This document shows, one piece after another, positions 12,672 to 22,274 of a stretch of DNA of 40,355 nt. The DNA comes from a virus, in the IMG/VR virus record IMGVR_UViG_3300044960_000297, positions 1 to 40,355 of that record; one strand, written 5' to 3'. Under the pieces are notes generated by a model. The model was not told the origin of the DNA. It saw only the letters and a list, made by a program, of their open reading frames with translations, and did not search any database. The translations under genes were made by a program, and so were the position numbers. The number at the start of each line of letters is the position of its first letter. Within the stretch, counting starts at the first letter, position 1.

Positions 12672-15052
12672 TGCCCCGTGCTGTCAAGCTTGCGTCGGGC
12701 TGGTCTGCCGGCGAGTGGTCGCCCTATCTTAAGACGCGCGTTGATCTCCCTCAGTATGTTCGCAGTCTTCGCCGCTGCGTCAATTACATTGTGACCCCTG
12801 AGGGTGCGTTGATCCGCCGTCCTCCGACTAAGTATCTCGGGGATACTAAGTTTCCGGATGGTGGCGTGGCAGCTTTTGAGTTTGTGCCCGATTTTTCTGA
12901 TTCTTACGTAGTAGAAGCTGGTGACTTCTACATGCGTTTCTGGACGCAGAATGGTCTCGTCAGGGACGGCTCAAATAATATTATCGAGCTTACTACTCCT
13001 TATTCTGCAAACGAGGTTGGAGAATTGTCTGTATCTCAGGATGCGGACGTTCTTTATATTGTTCATCCCAATCATTTGCCTAGAAAACTTCGCCGGACTT
13101 CTCTAGCGCCGACGTTTGATCTTGTTCAGGTGACGTTCCTGGATGGTCGAGCGCCGCTCAATACTATGAACACGTCTTCTGTAACTATGACCGTATCTGG
13201 AACGTGGCCGTCAGTTACTGTAACTGCTTCGGCAAATACTTTCATTGCCGCCGACGTTGGCCGGACCATCTATATCCGGGACATAAACACGAAGAGGGGC
13301 GTCTATATCAGGATCAATGTAGTGTCTAGCCCTACGGTTGTCTCCGGGACCGGAGTATATCGTGCGGGCGATACTGCCGGGCTTCCTGACACGACGAGAG
13401 ATTGGGCGCTTGGTCTGTTCTCGGCAAACCGGGGCTGCCGCGCTGTCACGTTTCATGAAGGGCGGCTCTGGTATGGTGGATTTACTGACGCGCCGGACGT
13501 GATTGTTGGCAGCGTCAGCAATTCTTTCGACAATTTCGAGACGACCAGCCCGGACCCGACCGTCAATGACGCGGCCAATGCTGACAAGGCCATTACGCGA
13601 CGGGCCAATTCGGGGTCGGTTGAGACCGTGCTCTGGATGTTGTCCGGCGCTGACGTGCTTCTGCTTGGCACGGCGGGTGCGGAGTATATTGTCCGCCCGG
13701 GCGTGGCCGGGTTCTTGACGCCGACCGAGGCTGCGGTGCGGCGCGTCACCGGGCGCGGTTCCGAGCCGTCTGTCCGGCCCATCCGGATTGACAATCAGGC
13801 TTTCTTTACGCAGCGCGGCGGGCAGCGGCTCCGTCAGATCAGATATGACATCGAGAGCGACGGTTTTACTACCGAAGATGCCACACTGCTGTTCTCGCAC
13901 ATGACGCAATCCGGCATCCGTCGTGTGGCCTATCAGCAGTCGCCCTGGTCCGTGTTATGGTTTACTGACAATCTGGATCGCCTTTATGGCATTACCATAG
14001 AGGGTCAGCAGCAGGTTGTCGGCGGACACCGACATTTCATAGGTGGCGGCGTTCGCGGACGTAATGCCAGAGTGTGGGATATTGCTTCCGTTCCCATCGC
14101 GACTCAGCTTGGCGCGGGCCGGGTCGACGGTCTGTTTATGATCGTGCAGCGGACGCTCAACGGTAATCTGGTCCGCAGCATGGAGCTTATTGAGCCTGTC
14201 CCGGCGATTACAGATGAAAGGCAGCCGGCTGAACGTCTTATCTACTATGCAGAAAGCACTGCGTATGTAGATTCCTATAAAAAGCTGAATAATGACTGGC
14301 GAATTACTGACGGCGGAGAAGAAAGCGGGGTTCTTCGTTTTTACGTTTCTGGAACGCCGCCGGCCGTTTCTACGCCTATTGTTCTCCGGGGTCTGGTCTG
14401 GCGTTTTGGTCAGACGATTGTCAGCCGCACGGCGGCTGTGCGCACGCGGTATGTGGTCCAGGCTACGGGGGCGAATTGGTTTACTATCGCTGATCCTGAT
14501 GCGCCGACTGTGGCTTTGACGCCGGCTGATGTCGGGCTGCCCAGCGGCGTCAAGCTGGCGCTTGAGGTGGACGAGTGGTTAGCTCGGGCGGATCAGGTCG
14601 TCACGAGCGTTTCGTTTCCGGCACAGGAAAGCGGCGACAATTATGTTGTGGTCGCGGACGGTCGCGTCGTGTCGTCCGGGACGCTGCCGGAACCCGCTTC
14701 CATCGTGGTCGGGGGTTATACGTTCCGCTCTGAGTTTGAAACCAACGTCCTGTTTTTGCAGGGCTCTGTTCCTGCCGACGCCGGCGAGCCTAGCAGATTG
14801 TCGCATCCGACGCTGTGGTTGTGGGGCGGGATCGATGCCTGGGTTCAGTCCGGCAATGCCCAGCCTCAGCGCGTCGTCACGGCCACTACGGCCAACCTGA
14901 TGGATGCTCTTCCGTCTCCCGCTTTCAGACCCGTAACTGTCCACGTTGATAGTGACGCCATGGATGGGGCGACGATAAGGTGCTACACGGAGAGCCCTTA
15001 CGTATGTGACGTGCTCGGCTTGTCGTATGTCCTTCGCACCAACCCGAGGTGA
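12671..15052 (+). CDS. Tail tubular protein B (T7 gp12-like nozzle)
   Basis: A 793-residue nozzle protein that forms the distal short tail. The start is typical: SGWSAGEWSPYLKTRVDLPQ and the recurring CVNYIVTPEGALIRRPPTKY, then FEFVPDFSDSYVVEAGDFYM. Later NRGCRAVTFHEGRLWYGG, ADVLLLGTAGAEYIV and the beta-rich C-terminal half follow. Size is at the upper part of the family range. GGCGGAG lies before the ATG. The interval 12840-13340 is lower in GC than its surroundings, hinting at a recombined segment. Confidence 0.92.
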   Translation: MPRAVKLASGWSAGEWSPYLKTRVDLPQYVRSLRRCVNYIVTPEGALIRRPPTKYLGDTKFPDGGVAAFEFVPDFSDSYVVEAGDFYMRFWTQNGLVRDGSNNIIELTTPYSANEVGELSVSQDADVLYIVHPNHLPRKLRRTSLAPTFDLVQVTFLDGRAPLNTMNTSSVTMTVSGTWPSVTVTASANTFIAADVGRTIYIRDINTKRGVYIRINVVSSPTVVSGTGVYRAGDTAGLPDTTRDWALGLFSANRGCRAVTFHEGRLWYGGFTDAPDVIVGSVSNSFDNFETTSPDPTVNDAANADKAITRRANSGSVETVLWMLSGADVLLLGTAGAEYIVRPGVAGFLTPTEAAVRRVTGRGSEPSVRPIRIDNQAFFTQRGGQRLRQIRYDIESDGFTTEDATLLFSHMTQSGIRRVAYQQSPWSVLWFTDNLDRLYGITIEGQQQVVGGHRHFIGGGVRGRNARVWDIASVPIATQLGAGRVDGLFMIVQRTLNGNLVRSMELIEPVPAITDERQPAERLIYYAESTAYVDSYKKLNNDWRITDGGEESGVLRFYVSGTPPAVSTPIVLRGLVWRFGQTIVSRTAAVRTRYVVQATGANWFTIADPDAPTVALTPADVGLPSGVKLALEVDEWLARADQVVTSVSFPAQESGDNYVVVADGRVVSSGTLPEPASIVVGGYTFRSEFETNVLFLQGSVPADAGEPSRLSHPTLWLWGGIDAWVQSGNAQPQRVVTATTANLMDALPSPAFRPVTVHVDSDAMDGATIRCYTESPYVCDVLGLSYVLRTNPR

Positions 15053-15057
15053 TTCCA

Positions 15058-15444
15058 ATGGAGTGGCGTAAGGCCCGGCCTATTGATTTCTATTTCATTG
15101 AGCCTGTCGGCCAGCTTGGCGGGCTGTCTTGGCATCTGATCGTGCCTTATATGGCGCTGAGCGCAGTCAATGAAGACCGGCATGCTCTCGGCTCGCCGCA
15201 TGGTGTGGCGGCGCTGATCTGGACGGACACTACCGAAGGCGTGCCCATGGTGCGTGGCATAGTCGGCCGTGCGGCTCTCAAGAATAAGAAGGGGGCTTTG
15301 AGGGCTGCCAGGAAGTGGCTTGATAATAATGCTGCTGGTGCGTATGCTTATCCTGAGGATGACAACAACCCGGCGTTTGCTAGGCTATTGGCGGCGCTCG
15401 GGTTCAAGCGTGTCGATGAAAGGCTCTGGCAGTGGCGGTTCTAG
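15058..15444 (+). CDS. Small virion-region protein with GNAT-like C-terminus
   Basis: 128 residues from ATG 15058, chosen over the overlapping GTG 15049 because GAGGTGA is well placed. The pattern of a short beta region, ALIWTDTTEGVPMVRGIVG, a helix (KKGALRAARKWL) and NPAFARLLAALGFKRVDERLW resembles the C-terminal half of GNAT acetyltransferases. It stands where T7-like phages carry the gp13-type internal virion protein. An acetyl-CoA site is not clearly visible, so enzymatic activity is open. Confidence 0.7.
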   Translation: MEWRKARPIDFYFIEPVGQLGGLSWHLIVPYMALSAVNEDRHALGSPHGVAALIWTDTTEGVPMVRGIVGRAALKNKKGALRAARKWLDNNAAGAYAYPEDDNNPAFARLLAALGFKRVDERLWQWRF

Positions 15445-15941
15445 GGACTATTCTTGCTGGCCTGGGGACTGCGGCGGGCGCTTCTGCGGGGGCTGCGGCC
15501 GGTGGCATTTTCGGGACGGGTCTCTCGTTCTGGCAGCTTGCTGGGGCCGCTTTCAGTGGCATTGCCACTCTGGCGACTATTTCGGGGAACAACGCGGCGG
15601 CCAGCGCTGAGCAGTTTCGTATCAGTCAGCAGCTTGAGGCTGGTGCGCTTGAGGCGGCTCGCACGCGCCGGGCGGTAGAGCGCGAGGGTCAGCAGCTTGC
15701 TGCCCGGCGTGCGGCGTCTCTCGCGGCGCAGGGAGGGACTGGTGTTGGCGGGACGTTTGATCTGCTGATGGAGCCTCTCATGGAGACCAGCCTGGAAGGC
15801 ATCCAGCGGCTGACCGAGATCGAAATGGAGTCGGCGTCTCTGATCCGCCGGTCGCGCGCTGTTTCTAAGGGGACCGCAATGGCCAATATCGGTGCGCTGG
15901 CTTCCGGTGCGGCCAGGGCTTTCTCCCTTCTGAGCAGGTAG
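15432..15941 (+). CDS. Internal virion protein B-like (T7 gp14-like)
   Basis: A 169-residue protein starting at GTG 15432, overlapping the previous gene by 13 bases. The N-terminus is a run of Gly/Ala hydrophobic stretches (ILAGLGTAAGASAGAAAGG, LAGAAFSGIATLATISG). A long helix (EQFRISQQLEAGALEAARTR, RREGQ-like) follows. This layout of membrane-active head plus helix fits T7 gp14, which is ejected into the outer membrane to begin the DNA channel. Order before the gp15- and gp16-like genes supports it. Confidence 0.8.
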   Translation: MAVLGTILAGLGTAAGASAGAAAGGIFGTGLSFWQLAGAAFSGIATLATISGNNAAASAEQFRISQQLEAGALEAARTRRAVEREGQQLAARRAASLAAQGGTGVGGTFDLLMEPLMETSLEGIQRLTEIEMESASLIRRSRAVSKGTAMANIGALASGAARAFSLLSR

Positions 15942-15942
15942 C

Positions 15943-18090
15943 ATGGCGCGCCCCATCCGCGACGAGCCGACCCGCACGGCCGGCGTTGGCGACCCTATGC
16001 GGGCTGCCACTCGGTTCGGCGAGGGGCAGGATTGGATCGATCATGGCACGACTGCGCTCGCCCGGGCTGGCGAGAGTATCGCGAACGTCATTGCCGAGCG
16101 CGTCAGTCGCCAGAACGATCTCGCCGACGCTATCACTGCGACCCGGGCCAAGGCTGACATTTCGGTCCGCGTGCAGGATCGAATTCGAAGCCTCGACCCC
16201 AGGTCGCCGACTTATACCCAGGATGTCAGCAGGATTGTTGACGAGGAAACGGCATCTGTCCTGTCTGGCGTCTCTTTTGCGCGTTCCAGCGCCAGACAGC
16301 AGTTTGAAGCTGATATGGTCGGCGTCAGGGGGCAGCTTACCATTTCGGCGATGTCGCGCCGCGAAAGGGCCTTGGTTGATGACGCCAAGCTGCAGGCGGG
16401 ACAGGTAATCAATCAGGCGGTAGCTGCTGTGTCCGCCGGGGTCTCGCCCGGGCAGGCCATGTTGCGCCTTGAAGCCGAGCTTGCGCCCATTCTTGCGGCC
16501 ATTGACCCTGCGGCGCGGGACCGCGTTCTTTTCGAGGCCCGCTCTGCTCTTGCCGGAGAGGCGGTTAAAGCGCTCGTTGACCGGCGGGATTTCGCCGGGG
16601 CTGAGGCCATGCTGCGGAATTACGGCGAGCAGAAGCTGCTGTCTCCTAGCGACATTCGGGCGATCAGAAGCGGCATTGAGAAGGAGAAGCGGCAGGCCGC
16701 TGCGGAGGCGGCGCTACAGCGCCGCATGGCGGAGGCCGACCTCAGGGATGCAATCGCGACCGCCACGACTGCCGATGAGGCTCGGGCCATTCTTGACGAT
16801 GCAATTCGGCGCGGGGTCCTGCGTCCTGGTTCGCCTCTCGCGCAGACGTTGCGCCGCCGCATTGAGGTCGGCGTCGCCCGCGAACACACGGCCATGGTCC
16901 AGACCATTCTGGACGCGGAGGACAGGCTGAGTCGCGGTGATAGGCTTACCGAAGACCAGGAAATCATGTTCTTCCGGGCGGCCGAACGTTTGGCGGCCGA
17001 TGAGGCGGCTAGGCGGCTCAAGGAGGCCGGAGAGACGGACGAAGCCAAGATTGCCGAGGCCAGGACGGCCGCGCAGTTGGCGGAGCGCGAGCGGCTCGTT
17101 TCGCTGATGTTCAAAACCGATCCGCACCGGGTTCCGACCGTTGTTGCCGGTGCTGCGCGGCGTGTCTTTCCCAGCGCGTCGGATGAGGCCAAGGTCAATT
17201 TTCTGACGAATGTTTTCCAGCGGGCGGGGTTCGCTCCGGGCAATATTCCAGATGCGTTCCGGAAGATGGTTTCCGATCTCGACCCCCGTTTCGGCAGCAT
17301 TCTGGAACAGCTTAACGAAGAGGGCCTTCCGGTGACGGCTAGTGCTTTGGCTGCGGCAGCCCGGGAGTGGGGGCCGCTGGCTTCGGAGCAGAGGGAAGCT
17401 CGCCGCAGTGAGTGGCAGCGCCTTACTGGCGGCTCCAAGCCCAGCCTGAACACGGAAGAGCTACTCAACAGCGCTTTTAAGAGGGAGCTTCGTCTGCGCG
17501 GTGAGACCGCTCAGATAAGCGGGGCCGTGAGGACGCAGGCGCTTCGCCACATGTCGCGGGCCTTTGAATTCGGCCGCGATCCTGAACAGGCGGCGACGGA
17601 GGCGGCACGGTATGTGCTGAACCGGTTCGTTCCTAATCCGCTTGCGCCTGAGCATCGAGAGTGGGCGGCGTATAATCCGGCTCTCGCCATTCCTCCGGAC
17701 CTCAACAGTTTCGGCCGGCCGCATGTCTATGAGGCCGTCAGGGGTCATCTTCTCTTCAAGCTCGCCGAAAATCTTGTTCCGCTGAACGAGGCTCGTAAGC
17801 GCGACGGTCTCCCGGAGCTTGCTCTGCAGGACGTCGATGTCCGCCCCGTGGCGGCCTATGAGGGCGGCCGGGTTGTCGGTATCCAGCTTCTTGTTCGGGC
17901 CAAGCGCGACCCCGGGGCGTCGTGGTATCTTGTGCCGAACGCCGAGACCGGGCAGCCTTGGACCTATCGCACGGTCGGCAAGACCATGGAGCAGTTGCGC
18001 GAAGAGCTTGGGTTGGTGGATGATATCAGGCAGCGCACGCCTCGGGGCGGCAGCCCTGACAGCGTGCCGAGCTTTGGCATGTTCCCGTAA
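15943..18090 (+). CDS. Internal virion protein C-like (T7 gp15-like)
   Basis: A 715-residue, mostly helical protein that directly follows the gp14-like gene. There is strong coiled-coil character in the first 400 residues with many A, E, R and Q. Later segments are less repetitive (HVYEAVRGHLLFKLAENLVP). T7 gp15 is a helical ejectosome component of similar length that lines the periplasmic tunnel. Recognition rests on size, composition and order rather than on a distinctive motif. Confidence 0.8.
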   Translation: MARPIRDEPTRTAGVGDPMRAATRFGEGQDWIDHGTTALARAGESIANVIAERVSRQNDLADAITATRAKADISVRVQDRIRSLDPRSPTYTQDVSRIVDEETASVLSGVSFARSSARQQFEADMVGVRGQLTISAMSRRERALVDDAKLQAGQVINQAVAAVSAGVSPGQAMLRLEAELAPILAAIDPAARDRVLFEARSALAGEAVKALVDRRDFAGAEAMLRNYGEQKLLSPSDIRAIRSGIEKEKRQAAAEAALQRRMAEADLRDAIATATTADEARAILDDAIRRGVLRPGSPLAQTLRRRIEVGVAREHTAMVQTILDAEDRLSRGDRLTEDQEIMFFRAAERLAADEAARRLKEAGETDEAKIAEARTAAQLAERERLVSLMFKTDPHRVPTVVAGAARRVFPSASDEAKVNFLTNVFQRAGFAPGNIPDAFRKMVSDLDPRFGSILEQLNEEGLPVTASALAAAAREWGPLASEQREARRSEWQRLTGGSKPSLNTEELLNSAFKRELRLRGETAQISGAVRTQALRHMSRAFEFGRDPEQAATEAARYVLNRFVPNPLAPEHREWAAYNPALAIPPDLNSFGRPHVYEAVRGHLLFKLAENLVPLNEARKRDGLPELALQDVDVRPVAAYEGGRVVGIQLLVRAKRDPGASWYLVPNAETGQPWTYRTVGKTMEQLREELGLVDDIRQRTPRGGSPDSVPSFGMFP

Positions 18091-18098
18091 GGAAGAAA

Positions 18099-21000
18099 GT
18101 GGCTAACAGGCTGAAAATACTTCCGGCGTCGGATGTTCCGCCGCTCGATTTCGCCGCACAGCCCCCGGCGTTGCTCGACGGCGGGCCGATGGGGCTGTCT
18201 CGCGTTATCGAGGCGCACGAGGCTGCTGTGTTGGGCGATGCTACGCTTGGCGAACAGCTTGGGGCAGCGTTTCGTGATGTGTCTACAGTTTCTGGCGCTC
18301 TCCGCTATTTTCAGAGGCCCACATTCACGCCCGATCCCAGCTTTGATCCGGCTGCGCATCTTACTGGCGAGGACAGGGAGCAGCCCGAAGACGTCATTGG
18401 GCGCTACCTTGAGGCTCAGAGCCTGGAAGAGTTGGAGTGGTTGCGTCAGCAGCAGCGGAGGCGCACGAATATCAACCGCATCGCGGAGTCCGGCCCGTTG
18501 CCGGGGCTTATGGCGAGGATGCTCGCGGCGGTGGTGGACCCGATCAATCTGCTTCCGCTCGGCTGGGTAGCCCAGCCCGCGCGCATTTTCGGGGCCAGCC
18601 TCCGGGTCGGCAGGGTGGCGACGGGGGCGGCGGAGGGTGCTCTCATCGGCGCGGCGGCAACGGCAGCGGCTGAACCTTTCATGCAGGCCGGCGATCCGTT
18701 CCGAACCCTTGGCGACGGCTTTGTGGACATAATGCTCGGCGGCGTGCTTGGTGCCGGCCTTGGCGCTGGACTAAGTGCCGCCCTGCGGCGCGGGCCTCGT
18801 TCCGACGTGGAATTGTCGCTCCGCGATATGGCGATTGAGGCGGAGGCGAAAAGGATCGATGCTCCGCCGGATGTGCTGCGGGCTGCTGTTCGGCAGGCTG
18901 ATGAGGCGCTCGACACGGCGGAGAGGCTCGTTAACGGCCCTGTTCCGCGAGCGGCGGAAGAGCCGCTTGTGGCGCGCATCGATGAGCCGCCCAGGCCGGC
19001 GGCTCCGGCTGGCGGTGCGGCTGTCGTCAATGAAGATGACTATCTTGTCCGCGCGATCCGGCCGGAGCTTACTCGCGTCATCGGGGAGTCCGTTCTCCGC
19101 CCCATCGTGAACACCCTTTCCAGGATTACCGGCGATATTGCTCGCTATCCTGGCTTGCAGCTTGCTCTGAGCCGCTTTAGCGGGGTCCGGGCGGCCATTG
19201 CGTCTATCGCGGATGTCGGCGTTCTTACTCGCGCTTCGCGTGAGCTTACGGAAGAGCAGATCGAGGTCGCCATGAAGGCAGCCGAAGACAGGGGCTACGT
19301 CTTCGGGGCGGCGGAGGAACGGGCCAGGGTCAAGGCCCGGCTTCTTGAGATGAGCCGCGAAGGTCTTCTCACCGTGACCGATTATGCTCCGTTGTTCTCT
19401 CGTATCCAGCTTCTGGAAAACGAGTCGTCTCTGCGCATCGATGACATCGTAAGCTCGACCCGGGCCAAGCTGCGCGAGGCCGGGCTCGACGTTTCGGACC
19501 GTGAGCTTGATCGCATGCTGGCGGAGCACGCGCAGTTTACTGCCAATCCACAGCAGTTTGGTGGCGTCTCTCCCGCCCCTGTAGCGGCTCGGCCTATTCT
19601 CGACGCGGCTCTTGCAGAGGGCCGGGCTCTCATGGATCGGCTGTTTTCTGAGGCTCAGCGGCTGGGTATCATTCCGGAAGAGATCAAGTCCCGCGACATC
19701 GCATACTGGCCGTTGGCCTTTGATCGCGAGGCCATTCTTGCAGATCACCAGGGGTTCCGGAACGCCTTGTTCCGCACACTGAAAGAACAGCAGCGGCGGG
19801 CGCTTGATGTGGTCGAGCCTTTCGAGCAGGCGACGGCGGCTTGGTTTGAGCAGGGCCGGGTCAATAGGGAGTCTGCCAGAGCGGCCCGGCAGGCTAGCGA
19901 TGTGGACAAGGCCAATCGTGAGCTTTACCTTGACTGGCATGCCATGCGCCGCACGCTGGGGCGGTATAATGGCGAGTATAAGCGCATTGCGGCGGCGATG
20001 CGGCGGGCTTACGGGGACCAGTTGGCACCCGGCCAGACCATGGATGCCTGGGTAGCTGAGCAGGCTACTGCCCTTGATGCCGCTGGCGTGAATTACCGGC
20101 AGGCTTTCGCGGACGAATTGAAGGAATACAGTAAGGCTTTAGCCGAAGAGTTGAACGCTGCGGCGCGTGAGGGTCGGAGACCGCGCGCTGAGATCGTTGA
20201 CGTTTCTCCCGGCGAGTGGGCGGCCCGGCGGGCCGAAGAGCGCGGCGACTATGACATGGCGGATGCCATGCGCATTGCGGAGTATGCCCAGGCGCGCGAG
20301 AACCTGGACCGCGCTGTGCAGACATACGACATGTTCCGGAAGGCAAATAACGACGCTTGGCGGGCCATGACGCGCCCGTTCATCAGTGAGGCGGACAAGA
20401 GCAAGTTTCCGCTTGGATACGACATTCCTGCGTTCCGGCCTGCGCGTCCTCTGGCACCGGCGGACTATGAGAAATACCGCAGGCTCGTGCGTGGCGTTAA
20501 CGAGGACGGGACTACTGCGCGGCTCGCCGATGACGCCTCCATCTGGCGGGAAGTGGATGAAATGTTCGATGCTCTCACTGCCGGAGAGGACCCTTACAGG
20601 TTCGCCCAGCTTGGCATGCGTGGCCATCTCAAGCAGCGCGGCATTGAGGTCAACTGGTCGTATATGCAGCCCTATACCGTGCGGTCGTTCCGGGCCATCA
20701 TGGACAGATACATGACTATGGTCGGCCGCGACGTGGAAGTGATGAAGACTTTCGGCACGTGGAAGCCGGACAAAATCATCAAACGACTGTCCAGAGAGCC
20801 TCGCATCATGGCGGAGCGTCTCACTGACGCGGCAGAAAAGGAGTTGAGGTTGGCCCGCGCCTCCGGGGACCAGTCCGCCATTGACGCAGCGGAGCGGAAG
20901 CTGAAAGCGGCCAGGGAAGAGGCGGAAGAGATCATGCGCGAGTTTACTCGCGACGCCGAGGTGCTCAAGGCGATGCTCGCCCAGGCGCGCGGGACTTTCA

Positions 21001-22274
21001 GCCGCCCCCCGAGGACTTCGGCTGAGGCGAAAGCTCAGGCTGCCATTCAGACCGGCATGACGTTCATGTTTCTTACCCGCATGGGTTCGGTCGCTCTCGC
21101 GCAGATTGGTGACGCCACTACGGCCGTCTTGAAGCACGGTCTCGTCAAGTTTGCTGGGTCTTACGTAAAGGCGCTGGCGCAGTCTCTGGCGGAGCTTGTG
21201 CGCGGTAAGGACCCGGGCACTCTGCGGCTCATGCGCATGCTCGGCACTATGTCTGAGGGCGCTATCTTGACGCACAATCGCATTCTGCACGATGTAGCGC
21301 CCAACCCTGCGCAGGGGCCTGTCGGTCGTGCCCTCAACAGGATTGCGCCGGTATTCAGTCGCTTTACTCTCGCGCCGTTCATGAACGACGTCATGCGGCG
21401 CGCCGGGGTCAATCTGGTGCAGGACGATTTTGTTCGCATCGTGATGGGGGACGCCCGTTCGGCCGATGCTCGCAGGCTGTGGGCGCAGAGCGGTATTACG
21501 CCATCGGAACGGGAAATCCTCCGTGACCTTATCAAGAAGCACGCCAGGGAGGATTGGGCCGGCAATCTTGATCTGCACATTGAAGAGTGGATGTCGGCCT
21601 ACCCTGAGCTTGCCGACAAGGTGCGGGCCGCCATCCACCATGGCGCGCAGCGGGTCATCATTACGCCGACAGCCGCTGACACGCCCATTTGGACGCAGAC
21701 TACGCTCGGGCGGCCCGTCACGCAGTTTAAGCGGTTTGTCATTGCCACCGTTCCTCAGCTTCTTATCCCGACTTTTCAGTCGCCGGGGCTTCGGAAGCTT
21801 GAGGTTGCTCTGGCGGCGGCCATGTTCGGCACGCTCTCTGTCATTTCCAGGGACTACAATACGCTTGGCTACATAAAGGACCGCTCGGCCGCGCAGTGGG
21901 TTATTGACTCGCTCAACATGAGCGGCCTTACTTCCATGATCTATGAGCCCGGGGCTACGCTTGCCACCATCAATTCGTATCTGTCCATTGAGAACCAGCT
22001 TACGGGTGAGGTCCCCGAGCGGTATTTTGAGCGAAATCTGGTCGGGCAAATTCTCGGTCCGCTTGCCGGCACGGTCTTCCATGATATCCCGAGGGCGCTT
22101 TGGTTCACGACGGCTGCCCTGTCTGATCGTCTCCGCTATAGTCCGCGCGATGTGGCGGCGTTCAGGTCGCTTATTCCGGGGCAGAACCACATTATTGCCC
22201 GCCACCCCATTGATCTGCTAGAAGCGGAAATAGGTGGTAGAGAGCGCGGCCCTGCTGTGGAAATGCTCAAATGA
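18099..22274 (+). CDS. Internal virion protein D-like (T7 gp16-like ejection protein), 1391 aa
   Basis: The largest gene, from GTG 18099 with AAGGAAG upstream. It holds the place and size of T7 gp16, the ejectosome protein that enters the cell envelope and helps pull in DNA. Hydrophobic Gly/Ala stretches lie around residues 150-230 (PGLMARMLAAVVDPINLLPLG, VLGAGLGAGLSAAL), with long charged coiled coils in the centre. Near residues 985-1000 lies MTFMFLTRMGSVALAQIGD and later ATVPQLLIPTFQSP. I do not see the N-terminal transglycosylase motif that T7 gp16 carries. The stop overlaps the fibre ATG (ATGA). Confidence 0.8.
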   Translation: MANRLKILPASDVPPLDFAAQPPALLDGGPMGLSRVIEAHEAAVLGDATLGEQLGAAFRDVSTVSGALRYFQRPTFTPDPSFDPAAHLTGEDREQPEDVIGRYLEAQSLEELEWLRQQQRRRTNINRIAESGPLPGLMARMLAAVVDPINLLPLGWVAQPARIFGASLRVGRVATGAAEGALIGAAATAAAEPFMQAGDPFRTLGDGFVDIMLGGVLGAGLGAGLSAALRRGPRSDVELSLRDMAIEAEAKRIDAPPDVLRAAVRQADEALDTAERLVNGPVPRAAEEPLVARIDEPPRPAAPAGGAAVVNEDDYLVRAIRPELTRVIGESVLRPIVNTLSRITGDIARYPGLQLALSRFSGVRAAIASIADVGVLTRASRELTEEQIEVAMKAAEDRGYVFGAAEERARVKARLLEMSREGLLTVTDYAPLFSRIQLLENESSLRIDDIVSSTRAKLREAGLDVSDRELDRMLAEHAQFTANPQQFGGVSPAPVAARPILDAALAEGRALMDRLFSEAQRLGIIPEEIKSRDIAYWPLAFDREAILADHQGFRNALFRTLKEQQRRALDVVEPFEQATAAWFEQGRVNRESARAARQASDVDKANRELYLDWHAMRRTLGRYNGEYKRIAAAMRRAYGDQLAPGQTMDAWVAEQATALDAAGVNYRQAFADELKEYSKALAEELNAAAREGRRPRAEIVDVSPGEWAARRAEERGDYDMADAMRIAEYAQARENLDRAVQTYDMFRKANNDAWRAMTRPFISEADKSKFPLGYDIPAFRPARPLAPADYEKYRRLVRGVNEDGTTARLADDASIWREVDEMFDALTAGEDPYRFAQLGMRGHLKQRGIEVNWSYMQPYTVRSFRAIMDRYMTMVGRDVEVMKTFGTWKPDKIIKRLSREPRIMAERLTDAAEKELRLARASGDQSAIDAAERKLKAAREEAEEIMREFTRDAEVLKAMLAQARGTFSRPPRTSAEAKAQAAIQTGMTFMFLTRMGSVALAQIGDATTAVLKHGLVKFAGSYVKALAQSLAELVRGKDPGTLRLMRMLGTMSEGAILTHNRILHDVAPNPAQGPVGRALNRIAPVFSRFTLAPFMNDVMRRAGVNLVQDDFVRIVMGDARSADARRLWAQSGITPSEREILRDLIKKHAREDWAGNLDLHIEEWMSAYPELADKVRAAIHHGAQRVIITPTAADTPIWTQTTLGRPVTQFKRFVIATVPQLLIPTFQSPGLRKLEVALAAAMFGTLSVISRDYNTLGYIKDRSAAQWVIDSLNMSGLTSMIYEPGATLATINSYLSIENQLTGEVPERYFERNLVGQILGPLAGTVFHDIPRALWFTTAALSDRLRYSPRDVAAFRSLIPGQNHIIARHPIDLLEAEIGGRERGPAVEMLK

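Noticed and set aside
20139-22205. A 688-codon open frame on the minus strand inside the large ejection-protein gene
   Set aside because: It is a shadow of high-GC coding on the other strand; amino-acid composition is Arg/Pro/His-rich and it has no ribosome site or context. The same applies to long minus-strand frames at 2269-3051, 10572-11597 and 18771-19940.
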